Assembly (NCBI RefSeq): GCF_900100715.1
Contig: NZ_FNCA01000005.1
Location: forward strand, 173,476-237,475
DNA from: Methanolobus vulcani
GTDB lineage: Archaea; Halobacteriota; Methanosarcinia; Methanosarcinales; Methanosarcinaceae
Reading direction: 5' to 3'
Length of the DNA: 64,000 nucleotides
Each line of letters begins with the position of its first letter. Positions within the stretch are counted from its first letter, which is position 1. The translations under genes were made by a program, and so were the position numbers. Of this stretch, positions 8,716-19,062 are shown piece by piece. The notes beneath the pieces were generated by a model. That model was not told the DNA's origin, ran no database searches, and saw only the letters and a program-made list of their open reading frames with translations.

Positions 8716-9600
8716 ATGAGCGACAAGAGACATAATATAGATGTTGAGTTCTTCAGGCAGCTTGACCGCTTTACCTTCATGGTAAGAAAAAGAATATCAA
8801 CTGCATATGCTGGTAGCAGACGTTCAATTCATAGCGGAAAAGGTCTGGATACCGTAGGTTACCGTGAGTATAATCAGGGTGATGAGATCAAATCCATTGA
8901 CTGGAAAGCATATGCAAGGTCTGAGAAACTCTATATCAGGCAATTCGAGGAAGATAAATCCCTGACAACCCATATTCTGTTGGACTGCAGTAAGAGCATG
9001 GACTATACAGGTGGAGATGCTCCCAGTAAATTCGAATATGCCACTATGCTTGCCGCCGGTTTTGCCTATCTTGTAACCAAGGACAATGATAAATTTGCCA
9101 TATCTACTTTCTCTGAAAATGTTGAATTCTCAAAACCCAGAAGAGGAAGAAAATACCTGCTCAACACCATTGAAAGACTTGAAACAGTCCCTATAGGTGG
9201 TAAAACGGACATCAACGAATCTACCATTCAGTACGGAAAAGCCATCCACTCACGTTCACTTGTTATCCTTATCTCTGATTTCCTGCAGGACCCAAAAGAT
9301 ATAGAGTCTGCTATCTACCGTTTTTCCGATCATGATCTTATTCTTGTGCAGGTGCTTGACAGGACAGAAAGTTCCCTTGAGATCCACGGGCACAGCAGGC
9401 TTATCGACCTTGAATCGGGAGTTAAGTTAGATACATATATCAGTGAGGATCTGAAGAACGAATACCAGAAAAAGCTCACTGATCACATCAACCATATCGG
9501 TGACACATGCAGCAGAGTAGGTGCGGAATTCTATACATTCACCACTGATATCCCGATATTTGATGCATTCTTCCACACCATCAGCCGGAGGAAATGGTAA
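8716..9600 (+). CDS. DUF58 domain protein (VWA-like)
   Basis: 294 aa with the DUF58 signature SGKGLDTVGYREYNQGDEI then SIDWKAYARSEKLYIRQFEED (about residues 38-80), followed by a VWA-like fold with the MIDAS-type motif DCSKSMDY at about residue 92. Proteins of this family are the usual partner of MoxR ATPases. No membrane helix is seen, so it should be cytoplasmic or peripheral. It is separated from moxR by 35 bases and overlaps the start of the next gene, which implies coupled translation. Confidence 0.92.
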   Translation: MSDKRHNIDVEFFRQLDRFTFMVRKRISTAYAGSRRSIHSGKGLDTVGYREYNQGDEIKSIDWKAYARSEKLYIRQFEEDKSLTTHILLDCSKSMDYTGGDAPSKFEYATMLAAGFAYLVTKDNDKFAISTFSENVEFSKPRRGRKYLLNTIERLETVPIGGKTDINESTIQYGKAIHSRSLVILISDFLQDPKDIESAIYRFSDHDLILVQVLDRTESSLEIHGHSRLIDLESGVKLDTYISEDLKNEYQKKLTDHINHIGDTCSRVGAEFYTFTTDIPIFDAFFHTISRRKW

Positions 9601-11474
9601 TGCCTTTTGATAACCCGCTGGCACTGGGTGCACTTGCAAGTGTTGTTCCACTCATATTATTGTACCTGCTCAGACCAAAACCTCTTCAGGTGCAGATCCC
9701 TTCCCTGATGTTCCTCATGGACATCAAGGAAGAGAAAAAACGATTCTATACGTCTATATCCAAACTTGTAAAAGACCCTTTGTTCTTTATCCAATTATTT
9801 GTGCTCATACTCCTTGCACTTGCCGCTGCTTCTCCTTATTTTGAGAGCCAGGAAGCACTCAGCGGAGACCATACAGTAATTGTCATTGATGGCTCGGCAA
9901 GCATGCAGACAGATGGCAGATTCAGCGATGCAATATCAAAGGCAGAGGGTTATGTTAGTAAGACAAATACTGTGATTCTTGCGGAAAGCACACCGGTAGT
10001 AGTTATCGAAAGTGCAGGTGCACAGGCAACCCGTGATGCTCTTGCAGCAATGAAACCAAAGGCAACGGTTGCAGACCTGTCCGGTGCGATCTCAGCGGCT
10101 ATGAGAATAATTTCAGAGAAAGGGGGCAATATTGTTGTGATCTCTGATTTTGCAAGCTGGAACGGTGATGACCCGGTAAATTCCATGAAACTTGCTGAAT
10201 CCTACGGACTTAATGTTCAGTTCCTCCTTGTTGGAAGGGAAGCCGACAACACCGGGATAATACAGGGAACCATTGAAGTGGCAGATGGAAGTTACAATTA
10301 TAACGGAGTTATCAAGAACTACCGAAGCAGCAGGCAGTCAGTTGATGTTGAGATCAAGAATCTTGACAGCGGAAAGACAGAAACTACATCTTTCACAATA
10401 CCAGCAAAGGCGACAAAGCAAATAACGCTTAAAAACCTTGGGACTGGAATTACAGAAGTCAGTATCCTTGACGACGACAGTCTGACGGCAGACAACATCG
10501 CTTATATCTCAATTCCCAGAATATCTGACAGGCAACTGCTCTTTGTAACAGATATTAATGACCTGCCTTCTAAACTAGCACTCTCACTTATACCTACCAT
10601 CAATGTCAAGCAACTTGAAGGCGTACCCGATGATCTTACAGATTACAGCATTGTGGTGATTGCCAATAAGGAAAGAGCACTTGCAAGCAACGAAATATCG
10701 GCCCTTAACAGTTATCTCAATGGAGGAGGAAAAGTCGTATTCATTGCCAGTGATGCATTATCATCTGAAAATGCAAAGACGGGACTTGTAGAACTTCTTC
10801 CTGTAATGCCTAAGTCTGTAGAAGATACGGATAATGGAGTGACCCTTACGGTTGTTCAGGATACAAGGCTTAGTGAGGATATCAAGTATGATGAAGTTGC
10901 AATGTACAAATTCCTCAATGTTACATCAAGGATAGAATCTACAACTCTTGTTGCAACTGAAGATGGCGTACCCATGCTGGTCTATGGACCGGTTGGTGAC
11001 GGAACTTCTGTGTATTTGGGAATTAACGATATTACAGGTGAGAATGCATGGAACAATTTCCACAACCTGCCTGAATATCCTGTATTCTGGTCAAAGCTTG
11101 CCGGCTGGCTTGGTGGCACTGGAAGTGTACAGGATTATAATCTCAAGACCGGAACTGTTTCAGCACTTGCAAAGGAACAGGAGATCCAGACACCCAGCAC
11201 CACTGAGACGGTCAGCCGTGTCCTTTACGATGAGGTTGGCGTTTACCAGGTAGCCGGAAAAGAGATAGCAGTGAACATCTACAATGACAGGGAATCTGAC
11301 ACTACACTTCTGGGAACAGATGTTATTGAACGCTCACAGGCTAACGATGGATCTGGAATCGTGCGTGCAAGTTCGTATACTGCAAAGAACTATCTTGATA
11401 ATTATATGATAATCATTATTTTCGCATTAGTTGTACTGGAGCTGCTTATTATAAGAAAGAGAGGTGAGCTCTGA
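9600..11474 (+). CDS. BatA/VWA-domain membrane protein
   Basis: About 624 aa. The N-terminus is a BatA-type anchor (NPLALGALASVVPLILLYLL, then the KPLQVQIPSLMFLMD block) with a second helix near residues 58-78. Next comes a VWA domain with an intact MIDAS DGSASM near residue 97, a middle region resembling a glutamine-amidotransferase-like fold, and one C-terminal helix (IIIIFALVVLELLII) with a short basic tail. I choose ATG 9600, which overlaps the preceding TAA and sits 8 bases after GGAGG. The in-frame ATG at 9594 is only 2 bases from that site. Part of the MoxR operon. Confidence 0.88.
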   Translation: MPFDNPLALGALASVVPLILLYLLRPKPLQVQIPSLMFLMDIKEEKKRFYTSISKLVKDPLFFIQLFVLILLALAAASPYFESQEALSGDHTVIVIDGSASMQTDGRFSDAISKAEGYVSKTNTVILAESTPVVVIESAGAQATRDALAAMKPKATVADLSGAISAAMRIISEKGGNIVVISDFASWNGDDPVNSMKLAESYGLNVQFLLVGREADNTGIIQGTIEVADGSYNYNGVIKNYRSSRQSVDVEIKNLDSGKTETTSFTIPAKATKQITLKNLGTGITEVSILDDDSLTADNIAYISIPRISDRQLLFVTDINDLPSKLALSLIPTINVKQLEGVPDDLTDYSIVVIANKERALASNEISALNSYLNGGGKVVFIASDALSSENAKTGLVELLPVMPKSVEDTDNGVTLTVVQDTRLSEDIKYDEVAMYKFLNVTSRIESTTLVATEDGVPMLVYGPVGDGTSVYLGINDITGENAWNNFHNLPEYPVFWSKLAGWLGGTGSVQDYNLKTGTVSALAKEQEIQTPSTTETVSRVLYDEVGVYQVAGKEIAVNIYNDRESDTTLLGTDVIERSQANDGSGIVRASSYTAKNYLDNYMIIIIFALVVLELLIIRKRGEL

Positions 11475-13933
11475 TGGTAAGTTTTGAAAATCCGGAAATG
11501 TTCTGGCTGATAATACCTGTTCTTATAGCAGGCATATATCTGCTAAAAAAAGGAGCTAAAAGAGGACTTATCATATCACGTATCATTGTCGCTATTTTGC
11601 TTATCACTGCCCTGGCATCACCTTTCATATTAGTTGCCAGGATTACATCAGATACTAATCCGAATATTGTGGTTATCTCCGATGAAACAGAAAGCATGGA
11701 GATATTCTCAAATGGCTCAGCAACTGACCTTTATGAAGCACTGACTGCAAAGACACCAACATCGATCGTACGTCTTACCGGGGACAGCACTGCACTTGGA
11801 GATGCTATTGTACAGTATTCCACAGGAGATAATCAGATAGTGCTGGTTTCGGATGGCAATAGCAATACAGGCGAGGATGTGGAAACTGCACTACAGTTTG
11901 CAAAGGAGATGGGAACCACTGTATATTATGTACAGCCGGAAGTCCAGTACAACGATATTAGTGTTGAGATCGAAGGCGACAAGACCGTTGTACGCAACAA
12001 TGAGAACCAGTTCAACCTCGTTGTCACACAGGCAATGAACCAGGAAATAACGTACAAGTATGAACTTTACAGCGATGACACACTAATCAGCAGCCGTACC
12101 ATTACACAGACCGAGCGTACAAAAACAATACCAATAACACAGGTCAAATTCAAAACTCTGGGAGCACACACTCTGAGAGCTAAGATAACACCTTCAAGCT
12201 ATGATTATGACCCTATAAACAATGAATTCTACAAAGCTATCTATGTGATACCGAAGCCAAAGATAAGGACCATAGGACTTGACGTGAATTCACCTCTTGC
12301 AGACATATTGCTTAACCTCTATGACGTATCAAGAACAGGTGAACTTGACAACATTGACAACTATAAAGCCCTGGTCATTGACAATACCAATGCAAATACG
12401 TTCACAGAAGCTGATGTAAAAGTACTTGAGAACTATCTCAATGAGGGAAATGGCATCATTGTAGTCGGAGGAGAGAATGCCTATAACTTTGGCGGTTACC
12501 TTGACTCTCCAATTGAAACCATATTACCGGTAACATCTAAACCCACTGATTGGAGCGGAGGTCGAAATGTTGTCCTGCTGCTGGATATATCTCCAAGCAC
12601 AACTGCCCACCAGACACTTGGGGACATACTGGGAAATGCACTGAACATATTAAACAATGAAAAACTCAGGGATGCTTACGTCGGTGTAATTGCCTTTGGA
12701 AGTCAAGGAAAAGATGTATCCGGCGGACTGCAATTTATAGGAGTAGCTTCTACTCTGGATTCACTTCAATCCGAAATCGAAAAACTCACACCTAGCGCCA
12801 CCAGTGAAACATCACTTGACCAGGGTCTTGCCATTGCACAGGGCTGGTTGAAAGATGAACATGGCGAGATGGATATAATAATTATATCTGATGGTGGTAT
12901 CGAAAAATCATATGATGCCAGTCTTAAAATTGCAAAAGAGATCGTAAGCAGCGACGTGAATCTCTATTACATACATATAAAGTCAAGTGCACCATCCCAG
13001 ATGGATTCATATGGAAATTACTATGCAGAGGATCTGATGAATGCAGTTGGAGGCGTTTATTTCCCTATAAATATGGGGGAAAGGGCAAATATTCAATTCA
13101 ATGATCTTCAGCAAACACAGAATCAAAATGACACAGGGACTCTTGGAACTTATCCTTTAATAGAACTCAATACAAAACATTTCATCACAAAGAACATTGA
13201 TATAGAAGGCAGTGTCACCGGTTACAACGATGTTACTCCTAAGGCAGGAGCTGACAGACTCATTATAACAAACACAGGTAAACCTATACTTACCACATGG
13301 AGATATGGACTGGGAAGGGTTGCGGCTCTGACAACAGATAACGGACTTGGAGCAAACAGCATGTGGGCAACTGAGCTGTACTCAGGCAACAATTCAAAGC
13401 TTATTTCCTCAACTGTCAACTGGGCTATTGGCAATCCTATCGAGAAGACCGGCGCTGTTGTGGAAGCACCTGACACATGGTATGGCACTCCCGGCACAAT
13501 TCAACTTACCATGTATGATGAAGGGATCCCAACACTGAAGCTTGATGGAAAAACGGTTGACCTGTCACTTACAGGGACAAATGTCTATGAAGCAGTCATC
13601 GAACCGGAACCAATAGGAATGCATGATCTGTCCGGATACCCTGTGGCTGTGAACTATGCACTTGAATACCGGAATATGGGACTTAATGAAGATATACTGA
13701 ATCTTGTAAAAGCGAACGGAGGCACTATATATAAATCAGTAAGTGCAGCACGATCGGGTATATTCGAGGAAGCACAGACCAATTCAGAAAAACTGGTAAA
13801 GGATACTGTCAGCCAGAAGATCTACTTCCTGCTCGCAGCTCTTATTATATTCCTTGGCGAAGTGACCATTAGAAGAATTAAAGAAATAAAGGAAATGAAG
13901 CAACAGGAAAAAGAGATCAGGCATGAAGCCTGA
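11474..13933 (+). CDS. Large VWA / glutamine-amidotransferase-like membrane protein
   Basis: 819-aa last gene of the MoxR operon, starting on the TGATG overlap with the previous stop and preceded by GAGGTGA. It has two N-terminal helices (about 9-26, 37-57), a first degenerate VWA-like segment (VVISDETESM), and a GATase1-like segment near 290-345 (ALVIDNTNANTF, GIIVVGGENAYNFGG). A second VWA domain begins VVLLLDISPSTTAH near 365, and a C-terminal helix (IYFLLAALIIFLGEV) precedes a charged tail. The domain order matches archaeal and planctomycete MoxR-associated proteins. The role is probably assembly or activation of an envelope complex, which is inference. Confidence 0.88.
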   Translation: MVSFENPEMFWLIIPVLIAGIYLLKKGAKRGLIISRIIVAILLITALASPFILVARITSDTNPNIVVISDETESMEIFSNGSATDLYEALTAKTPTSIVRLTGDSTALGDAIVQYSTGDNQIVLVSDGNSNTGEDVETALQFAKEMGTTVYYVQPEVQYNDISVEIEGDKTVVRNNENQFNLVVTQAMNQEITYKYELYSDDTLISSRTITQTERTKTIPITQVKFKTLGAHTLRAKITPSSYDYDPINNEFYKAIYVIPKPKIRTIGLDVNSPLADILLNLYDVSRTGELDNIDNYKALVIDNTNANTFTEADVKVLENYLNEGNGIIVVGGENAYNFGGYLDSPIETILPVTSKPTDWSGGRNVVLLLDISPSTTAHQTLGDILGNALNILNNEKLRDAYVGVIAFGSQGKDVSGGLQFIGVASTLDSLQSEIEKLTPSATSETSLDQGLAIAQGWLKDEHGEMDIIIISDGGIEKSYDASLKIAKEIVSSDVNLYYIHIKSSAPSQMDSYGNYYAEDLMNAVGGVYFPINMGERANIQFNDLQQTQNQNDTGTLGTYPLIELNTKHFITKNIDIEGSVTGYNDVTPKAGADRLIITNTGKPILTTWRYGLGRVAALTTDNGLGANSMWATELYSGNNSKLISSTVNWAIGNPIEKTGAVVEAPDTWYGTPGTIQLTMYDEGIPTLKLDGKTVDLSLTGTNVYEAVIEPEPIGMHDLSGYPVAVNYALEYRNMGLNEDILNLVKANGGTIYKSVSAARSGIFEEAQTNSEKLVKDTVSQKIYFLLAALIIFLGEVTIRRIKEIKEMKQQEKEIRHEA

Positions 13934-14099
13934 ATTCCTGCTACTTTTCTTTTTTCATTTGTAATTATTGACTATTTTTTATCAAATGACCTGTAACTTT
14001 ATTAACAAGTAGTTAGCATAGTAAGATGTGTAACATTTGCTACATAGTGCACGGATAAAAAAGGACGAATTTCATGGCATTTATTAACACGGGGGTCAG

Positions 14100-16817
14100 A
14101 TGGCTGACAGTCAGGTTTTAAGGATCCTGTTTGTAGAAGACGTACCTGAAGATCTGGAACTGGCAAAAAGGAAAATTAAAAGCAGTGGGATAGATTTTGA
14201 ACCTTTTTTAGCAGAGACAGAAGATGATTTTTTAAAAGGCCTGTACGAATTCAAACCCGAGATAATCGTATCAGATTACATGCTGCCGGAATTTGATGGC
14301 ATGAGGGCACTGGAACTGGCACTTACCTATAACAGCAATATACCTTTTATCATTCTTACAGGCTCCATGAATGAAGAAATAGCTGTAGAAGCCATGAAGG
14401 CTGGTGCTACAGATTATATTCTCAAGGAGCGTATCAGCAGACTTCCGTTTGCAATCAAAGAAGCTCTTGATGTAAAAGAGGCACTTGCTGAAAAGAAAAA
14501 AGCTATTGATGACCTGGAATCCATGTCAGAAATAGTACAACAGTCACCCTTCTCAGTAATCTCTACCAATCTGGAAGGTACGATAACAAGCTGGAACAAA
14601 GGAGCCGAAAGAATATTCGGATATACCAACAAAGAAACATTGGGAAATAATGTTTCTCTGCTCTATCATGCAGATGACACGGATGTACTGCAAAATGATG
14701 TCATTGAACCTTTGCTTGCAAAAGGATACAATCAGATACAAACCAGATTATTGCGAAAAGGAGGAGAATTATTCATAGGGTCTCTATCACTATGGTTGGT
14801 AAAGGATGGAGTAGGAAATCCAGTTGGAATGGTTGGATACACTTATGATATAACAAAAGAAGTAGAAGCTGAAAATGAACTTCGAATTAAAGACCAGGCT
14901 ATTGAATCTGGTATTGATGGAATTGTACTTGTTGACCTTAATGGAAATCTTACATATGCAAATCGTGCTGCCTACAAAATGTTGGGATATACCAACAAAG
15001 ATGAAGTCATTGGTAAGAGCGTTAAAAAATTCGTGGTATCTGAAGAAGATGGAGAATGGATACTGAACGAGCTGAAAGAACACGCTTTTAAATCTGAATT
15101 CAATGCACTAAGAAAGGATGGCTCTGAATTCCCTGTGCGTTTATCAGCCTCAAGGATAAGGGACAGTGTTGGGAACATTATCTCTTACATGGGATCACTT
15201 GTTGATATAACTGAGAAAAAAGAGGCTGAAGAAGCACTTGAAACCAGCGAAAAGATGTATCGACTGCTTGCGGAAAATACACTTGATTGCATATGGTCTA
15301 TGAGCATGGATCTGGTATTCACTTATTCTAACTATGCCATTCACGATATACTTGGATATCTGCCGGAAGAATGGGTTGGATCTAACTTACGCAATCATTG
15401 TGATGAAGAGAACTTCATGAAAATGATGGAATATGTCCACATCGGAATGCAGAATGCTCCTAGTTCTGAAGGCATCCTATTTCAGGTAGAGATGCTAAAC
15501 AAAGAAGGAAATTCCGTACCCATAGAAATTATGGGAAAGATCATTTTTGATGAAAATGGAACACCTGTTTCTATCCAGGGAACTTCAAGAGACATTACTA
15601 AAAGAGTTGAAGCCGAAAAAGCCTTGAAAGAAAGTGAAGAGAGACTTGAACTGGCCTTAATGGTCTCTGAGCATGGATTCTGGGTCTGGGATCTGGATCA
15701 GGATGAATTCTATTTTAATCCGAAGTCATACATCATGCTTGGATACGAGGATGATGAGTTCCCAATGTCAATTGACGCATGGGGTAAACTGATGCATCCG
15801 GATGACAGAAAACTTGTGATACCGGAGATCATCGAGTCCGTAGATAATGGAAAACCATTCAGCTTTGAGATACGAATGGCAACAAAATCCGGAGATTGGA
15901 TCTGGGTACTGGCAAAAGGAAATACCTTTAATCTGAAAAGTGGAAAACATTGGGCAATTGGAACCCTGGTAGATATCACAGAAAGCAAAAAAACCGAGGA
16001 ACAGATGCTACTTGCAAGGATAGCTGCTGAGGAAGCTAACCGCTGTAAAAATGAACTCCTTGCAAATATGAACCATGAACTCAGAACACCACTTAATTCT
16101 ATTATTGGATTTTCAGAGGTACTCATTGATGGAGGTCTGGGACAAGTCAATGATGAACAGGAAAAGTATCTTCGCCTTATGAACAATGAAGGTCACCGGC
16201 TTTTAAGTCTTATCAACCATGTACTTGACCTCTCAAAGATAGAATCTGATGGTATAACTCTTAATTTTTCAAAATTCGACCCGGTACTGGTTGCTGAAAG
16301 CGTTATGGAATCCACAGAGATGCTTGCTAAGAAAAAGAACATCAGAACAAGCATGAGTACTGACAGGAACATTGGTACCATAACCGCCGATGTCGATAAG
16401 TTCAGAGAAATACTCTACAACCTTATAGAAAATGCACTCAAATTCACACCTGAAGAAGGGAATATCATTGTTGTCATGAACATGAGAGATGAAGAGATAG
16501 AAGTTTCCGTTCAGGACACGGGAATCGGTATTGCCGAAAAGGACAGGGAAAGGATTTTCGATGCATTTGTACAGGTTGATGGTTCCAATACCAGAAGATA
16601 TGGAGGAGCCGGGCTGGGACTTGTACTTGTAAGAGAATATCTGAAAATGCATAACGGATGTATACGTGTTGAAAGTGAACTGGATAAAGGTAGCAAGTTC
16701 ATTTTTAAGATTCCTGTATATCCCATCAGAAAAGAGAAATCTGTATACAAAAACCCGGTGAGAAGAGGGATTTGCAGGTCAAAACCCCAGCGTCACTCCC
16801 AAGCACCTAAACCGTAA
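14100..16817 (+). CDS. REC-PAS(x4)-histidine kinase
   Basis: 905-aa soluble sensor kinase. The receiver domain is at residues 7-125 (phospho-acceptor D59 in VSDYMLPEFDG, T in ILTGS, K in DYILKE). Four PAS/PAC units follow (about 135-260, 262-380, 383-510, 515-635), several ending in the DITE/DITK PAC motif. The HisKA domain has ANMNHELRTPLNS with the phospho-acceptor His at residue 659. The HATPase has N box NLIENALKF, G1 DTGIGI and G2 GGAGLGL. There are no membrane helices, so it senses a cytoplasmic signal or takes input via its own receiver. Such kinases are common and numerous in Methanosarcinaceae. No separate output regulator is adjacent. Confidence 0.94.
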   Translation: MADSQVLRILFVEDVPEDLELAKRKIKSSGIDFEPFLAETEDDFLKGLYEFKPEIIVSDYMLPEFDGMRALELALTYNSNIPFIILTGSMNEEIAVEAMKAGATDYILKERISRLPFAIKEALDVKEALAEKKKAIDDLESMSEIVQQSPFSVISTNLEGTITSWNKGAERIFGYTNKETLGNNVSLLYHADDTDVLQNDVIEPLLAKGYNQIQTRLLRKGGELFIGSLSLWLVKDGVGNPVGMVGYTYDITKEVEAENELRIKDQAIESGIDGIVLVDLNGNLTYANRAAYKMLGYTNKDEVIGKSVKKFVVSEEDGEWILNELKEHAFKSEFNALRKDGSEFPVRLSASRIRDSVGNIISYMGSLVDITEKKEAEEALETSEKMYRLLAENTLDCIWSMSMDLVFTYSNYAIHDILGYLPEEWVGSNLRNHCDEENFMKMMEYVHIGMQNAPSSEGILFQVEMLNKEGNSVPIEIMGKIIFDENGTPVSIQGTSRDITKRVEAEKALKESEERLELALMVSEHGFWVWDLDQDEFYFNPKSYIMLGYEDDEFPMSIDAWGKLMHPDDRKLVIPEIIESVDNGKPFSFEIRMATKSGDWIWVLAKGNTFNLKSGKHWAIGTLVDITESKKTEEQMLLARIAAEEANRCKNELLANMNHELRTPLNSIIGFSEVLIDGGLGQVNDEQEKYLRLMNNEGHRLLSLINHVLDLSKIESDGITLNFSKFDPVLVAESVMESTEMLAKKKNIRTSMSTDRNIGTITADVDKFREILYNLIENALKFTPEEGNIIVVMNMRDEEIEVSVQDTGIGIAEKDRERIFDAFVQVDGSNTRRYGGAGLGLVLVREYLKMHNGCIRVESELDKGSKFIFKIPVYPIRKEKSVYKNPVRRGICRSKPQRHSQAPKP

Positions 16818-16861
16818 GCTTCAAGGACGTTTCTTTTCAATACCTTTGTGGAGTGTATCTT

Positions 16862-17446
16862 ATGAAAGTCAGCATTATAGGCGGAGCTACAGGCAGTGGT
16901 AAAACCACAGTTATTCTAAAACTTGCAAAATATCTCAATTCACAGGGAGAGAAGATCGGAGTCATAGTTCAGGAATCAGGAGAAGTTGATTATGATGAAA
17001 AAACGCTCACAGAACTTGGAATAAAGACAAGAGAAGTGAACAGTGTATGTATCCCCTGTTCCCTTGACACAGATATCAGGAGCAATCTCCTTACAATACA
17101 GGAAGAGTTCAATCCGGACACTGTTTTCATCGAAGCTGAAGAAACAGTGCTGCCTCATAAACTGAAGGCTGACCTTGAAAGAATGGAACTCACTGATGTG
17201 GAACTTCTACCTTCTGTTGTACTTGTTGATTCACCTGAATTTGAAACAGAAGATGATCAGCTTACAGAATATGTCAGAAAGCAGACAGCGGGTGCAGAGA
17301 TTGTTTGTATGGGAAAAACCTGGATGGATAGTGATGAACATGCAAATGCTGTAAAGGAGCTTATAGGGAAGCTCAACCCTGAAGCTAAAATAGTTGATTA
17401 TCCTGAAAATGATGATGAAGATTTCCCGGCTGAATTGCTGGGATAA
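16862..17446 (+). CDS. G3E-like P-loop NTPase (CobW/HypB-type)
   Basis: 194 aa. Walker A GGATGSGKT lies at residues 7-15. The switch-like ESGEVDYDEKTL resembles the NEFGEVGID block of CobW, and SVCIPCSLDTD has Cys63 and Cys66 where G3E metallochaperones keep metal-binding Cys. It lacks a clear NKxD guanine-specificity motif. The family handles metal or cofactor insertion (nickel, cobalt, corrinoid proteins); the client here is unknown. I start at ATG 16862, with GGAG eight bases upstream; a GTG three codons earlier overlaps that site. It is 44 bases after the kinase gene and may share its transcript. Confidence 0.7.
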   Translation: MKVSIIGGATGSGKTTVILKLAKYLNSQGEKIGVIVQESGEVDYDEKTLTELGIKTREVNSVCIPCSLDTDIRSNLLTIQEEFNPDTVFIEAEETVLPHKLKADLERMELTDVELLPSVVLVDSPEFETEDDQLTEYVRKQTAGAEIVCMGKTWMDSDEHANAVKELIGKLNPEAKIVDYPENDDEDFPAELLG

Positions 17447-17661
17447 ATATTGTTTTTGATATTCTATCAAATAATAAGATTGGATAATATATTTCCAGTT
17501 ATCTTATCTTTAATTTCTTTTTTGAAGATTGCTCGCATTTTATTTGTACTCTAACAGTTACTTGTAAGTTTTATCTGCTGCCAATAAAATATAAATTTAA
17601 GAGCACATAAATATAAATGTTCAATCGTGTAACAAGATATACAATAATAACTTACAGTAAT

Positions 17662-17694
17662 ATTCACAAAGTGAATTATGCAAATTTATATATA
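17662..17694 (+). promoter_or_regulatory. metYX promoter with short dyad and TATA box
   Basis: AAATTTATATATA (about 17682-17694) is a strong TATA box 64 bases before metY. Just upstream is the dyad ATTCAC-AAA-GTGAAT (17662-17676), where an activator or repressor could bind. The rest of the gap 17447-17757 holds T-rich stretches after the G3E-like gene (TTTCTTTTTT near 17515) that may end its transcript, and I see no gene in it. Confidence 0.5.
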
Positions 17695-17757
17695 GGATTG
17701 CATCTATCACAAAATAGTGCAAAACTAAAGCACGCTACAAAATCCAGAGGAAACAAA

Positions 17758-19062
17758 ATGAGCAAAAAGAACTATGGACCAAATACCCTGGCTTTACATG
17801 CAGGCCAGGAGCCTGACCCTGTAACCGGGTCACGTGCGGTGCCGATCTACCAGACAGCATCATACACATTCAGGGACGCAGAACATGCAGCCAATCTCTT
17901 CGGACTGAAGGAATCCGGTAATATCTATACCAGGCTCATGAACCCCACCACCGATGTGCTTGAAAAGAGAGTTGCTGCTATTGAAGACGGCACAGGTGCA
18001 CTTGCAGTTTCCTCTGGAATGTCCGCCATCACTCTTGCAACACTGGGTGTGACCGGTCCGGGAGATGAGATAGTTGCAGCCAATAACCTCTACGGTGGAA
18101 CTTACCAGTTATTCAATAATACATTCAAAAACCTTGCAAGAAAAGTGGTCTTTGTGGATTCTACAAGGCCTGAAAAGTTCAGAAAAGCGATTACCGATAA
18201 AACAAAGGCGATCTACACAGAGATAATAGGAAACCCTAAACTTGATGTACCAAACCTTGAGGAAATTTCAAAAATAGCACATGAAGCAGGAATACCACTT
18301 ATAGTTGACAACACTGTGGGAATCGGTATTGTAAAACCTATTGATCTTGGAGCAGACATTGTGGTACTTTCCGCAACCAAATTCCTTGGAGGACATGGAA
18401 CAACTATAGGCGGAATAATTGTTGATTCCGGTAAATTCAACTGGGATAACGGAAAGTTCCCCGGGCTCACAGAACCTGACCCTGGTTATCACGGCCTCAA
18501 ATACTGGGAAGCATTCGGTGATGTTCCTGGACTTGGAAATATCGCATTCATAACCAAGATGAGAGTCCACCTGCTACGTGACCTTGGACCGGCACTTAGT
18601 CCATTCAATTCATTCCTGTTGTTACAGGGACTTGAGACACTTCCTCTCAGGGTTGAAAGGCACAGCAGTAATGCACTCAAGGTGGCAGAGTTCCTGAACA
18701 ACCACCCTGCTGTTAAGTGGGTAAACTATCCCGGACTAAAGGATCACCCAAGCCATGAACTTGCAACGAAATACCTGAAAGGAAAATACGGTGCAATTCT
18801 CGGATTTGGGATCAAAGGCGGACTTGAAGCAGGAAAGAAGTTCATTGACAGTGTTGAACTGCTATCACACCTTGCAAACATCGGTGATGCAAAGACACTT
18901 GTGATCCATCCTGCATCTACAACACATCAACAGTTAACCGATGATGAGAAACTGGCAACCGGAGTTACGAATGATTTCATCCGCATGTCCGTAGGACTTG
19001 AAGATGTAGAAGACCTGATAGCTGATATCGACCAGGCACTTAAAAGGTCTCAGGAACTATGA
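17758..19062 (+). CDS. metY: O-acetylhomoserine sulfhydrylase (MetY)
   Basis: 434-aa PLP enzyme that makes homocysteine from O-acetylhomoserine and sulfide. Seen: N-terminal [28 protein letters not shown], the SSGMSAI region, and the PLP-lysine motif [11 protein letters not shown] with K208. The length is normal for MetY rather than for cystathionine gamma-synthase. The start ATG at 17758 has AGAGG eight bases upstream; the open frame further upstream does not look coding. Its stop overlaps the metX ATG (ATGA), so the two consecutive steps of methionine synthesis are translationally coupled. Confidence 0.94.
   Translation: MSKKNYGPNTLALHAGQEPDPVTGSRAVPIYQTASYTFRDAEHAANLFGLKESGNIYTRLMNPTTDVLEKRVAAIEDGTGALAVSSGMSAITLATLGVTGPGDEIVAANNLYGGTYQLFNNTFKNLARKVVFVDSTRPEKFRKAITDKTKAIYTEIIGNPKLDVPNLEEISKIAHEAGIPLIVDNTVGIGIVKPIDLGADIVVLSATKFLGGHGTTIGGIIVDSGKFNWDNGKFPGLTEPDPGYHGLKYWEAFGDVPGLGNIAFITKMRVHLLRDLGPALSPFNSFLLLQGLETLPLRVERHSSNALKVAEFLNNHPAVKWVNYPGLKDHPSHELATKYLKGKYGAILGFGIKGGLEAGKKFIDSVELLSHLANIGDAKTLVIHPASTTHQQLTDDEKLATGVTNDFIRMSVGLEDVEDLIADIDQALKRSQEL

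Noticed and set aside
17617..17757. Longer N-terminus of MetY
   Set aside because: The added stretch contains the TATA box and dyad, does not resemble the family, and AGAGG favours the ATG at 17758.
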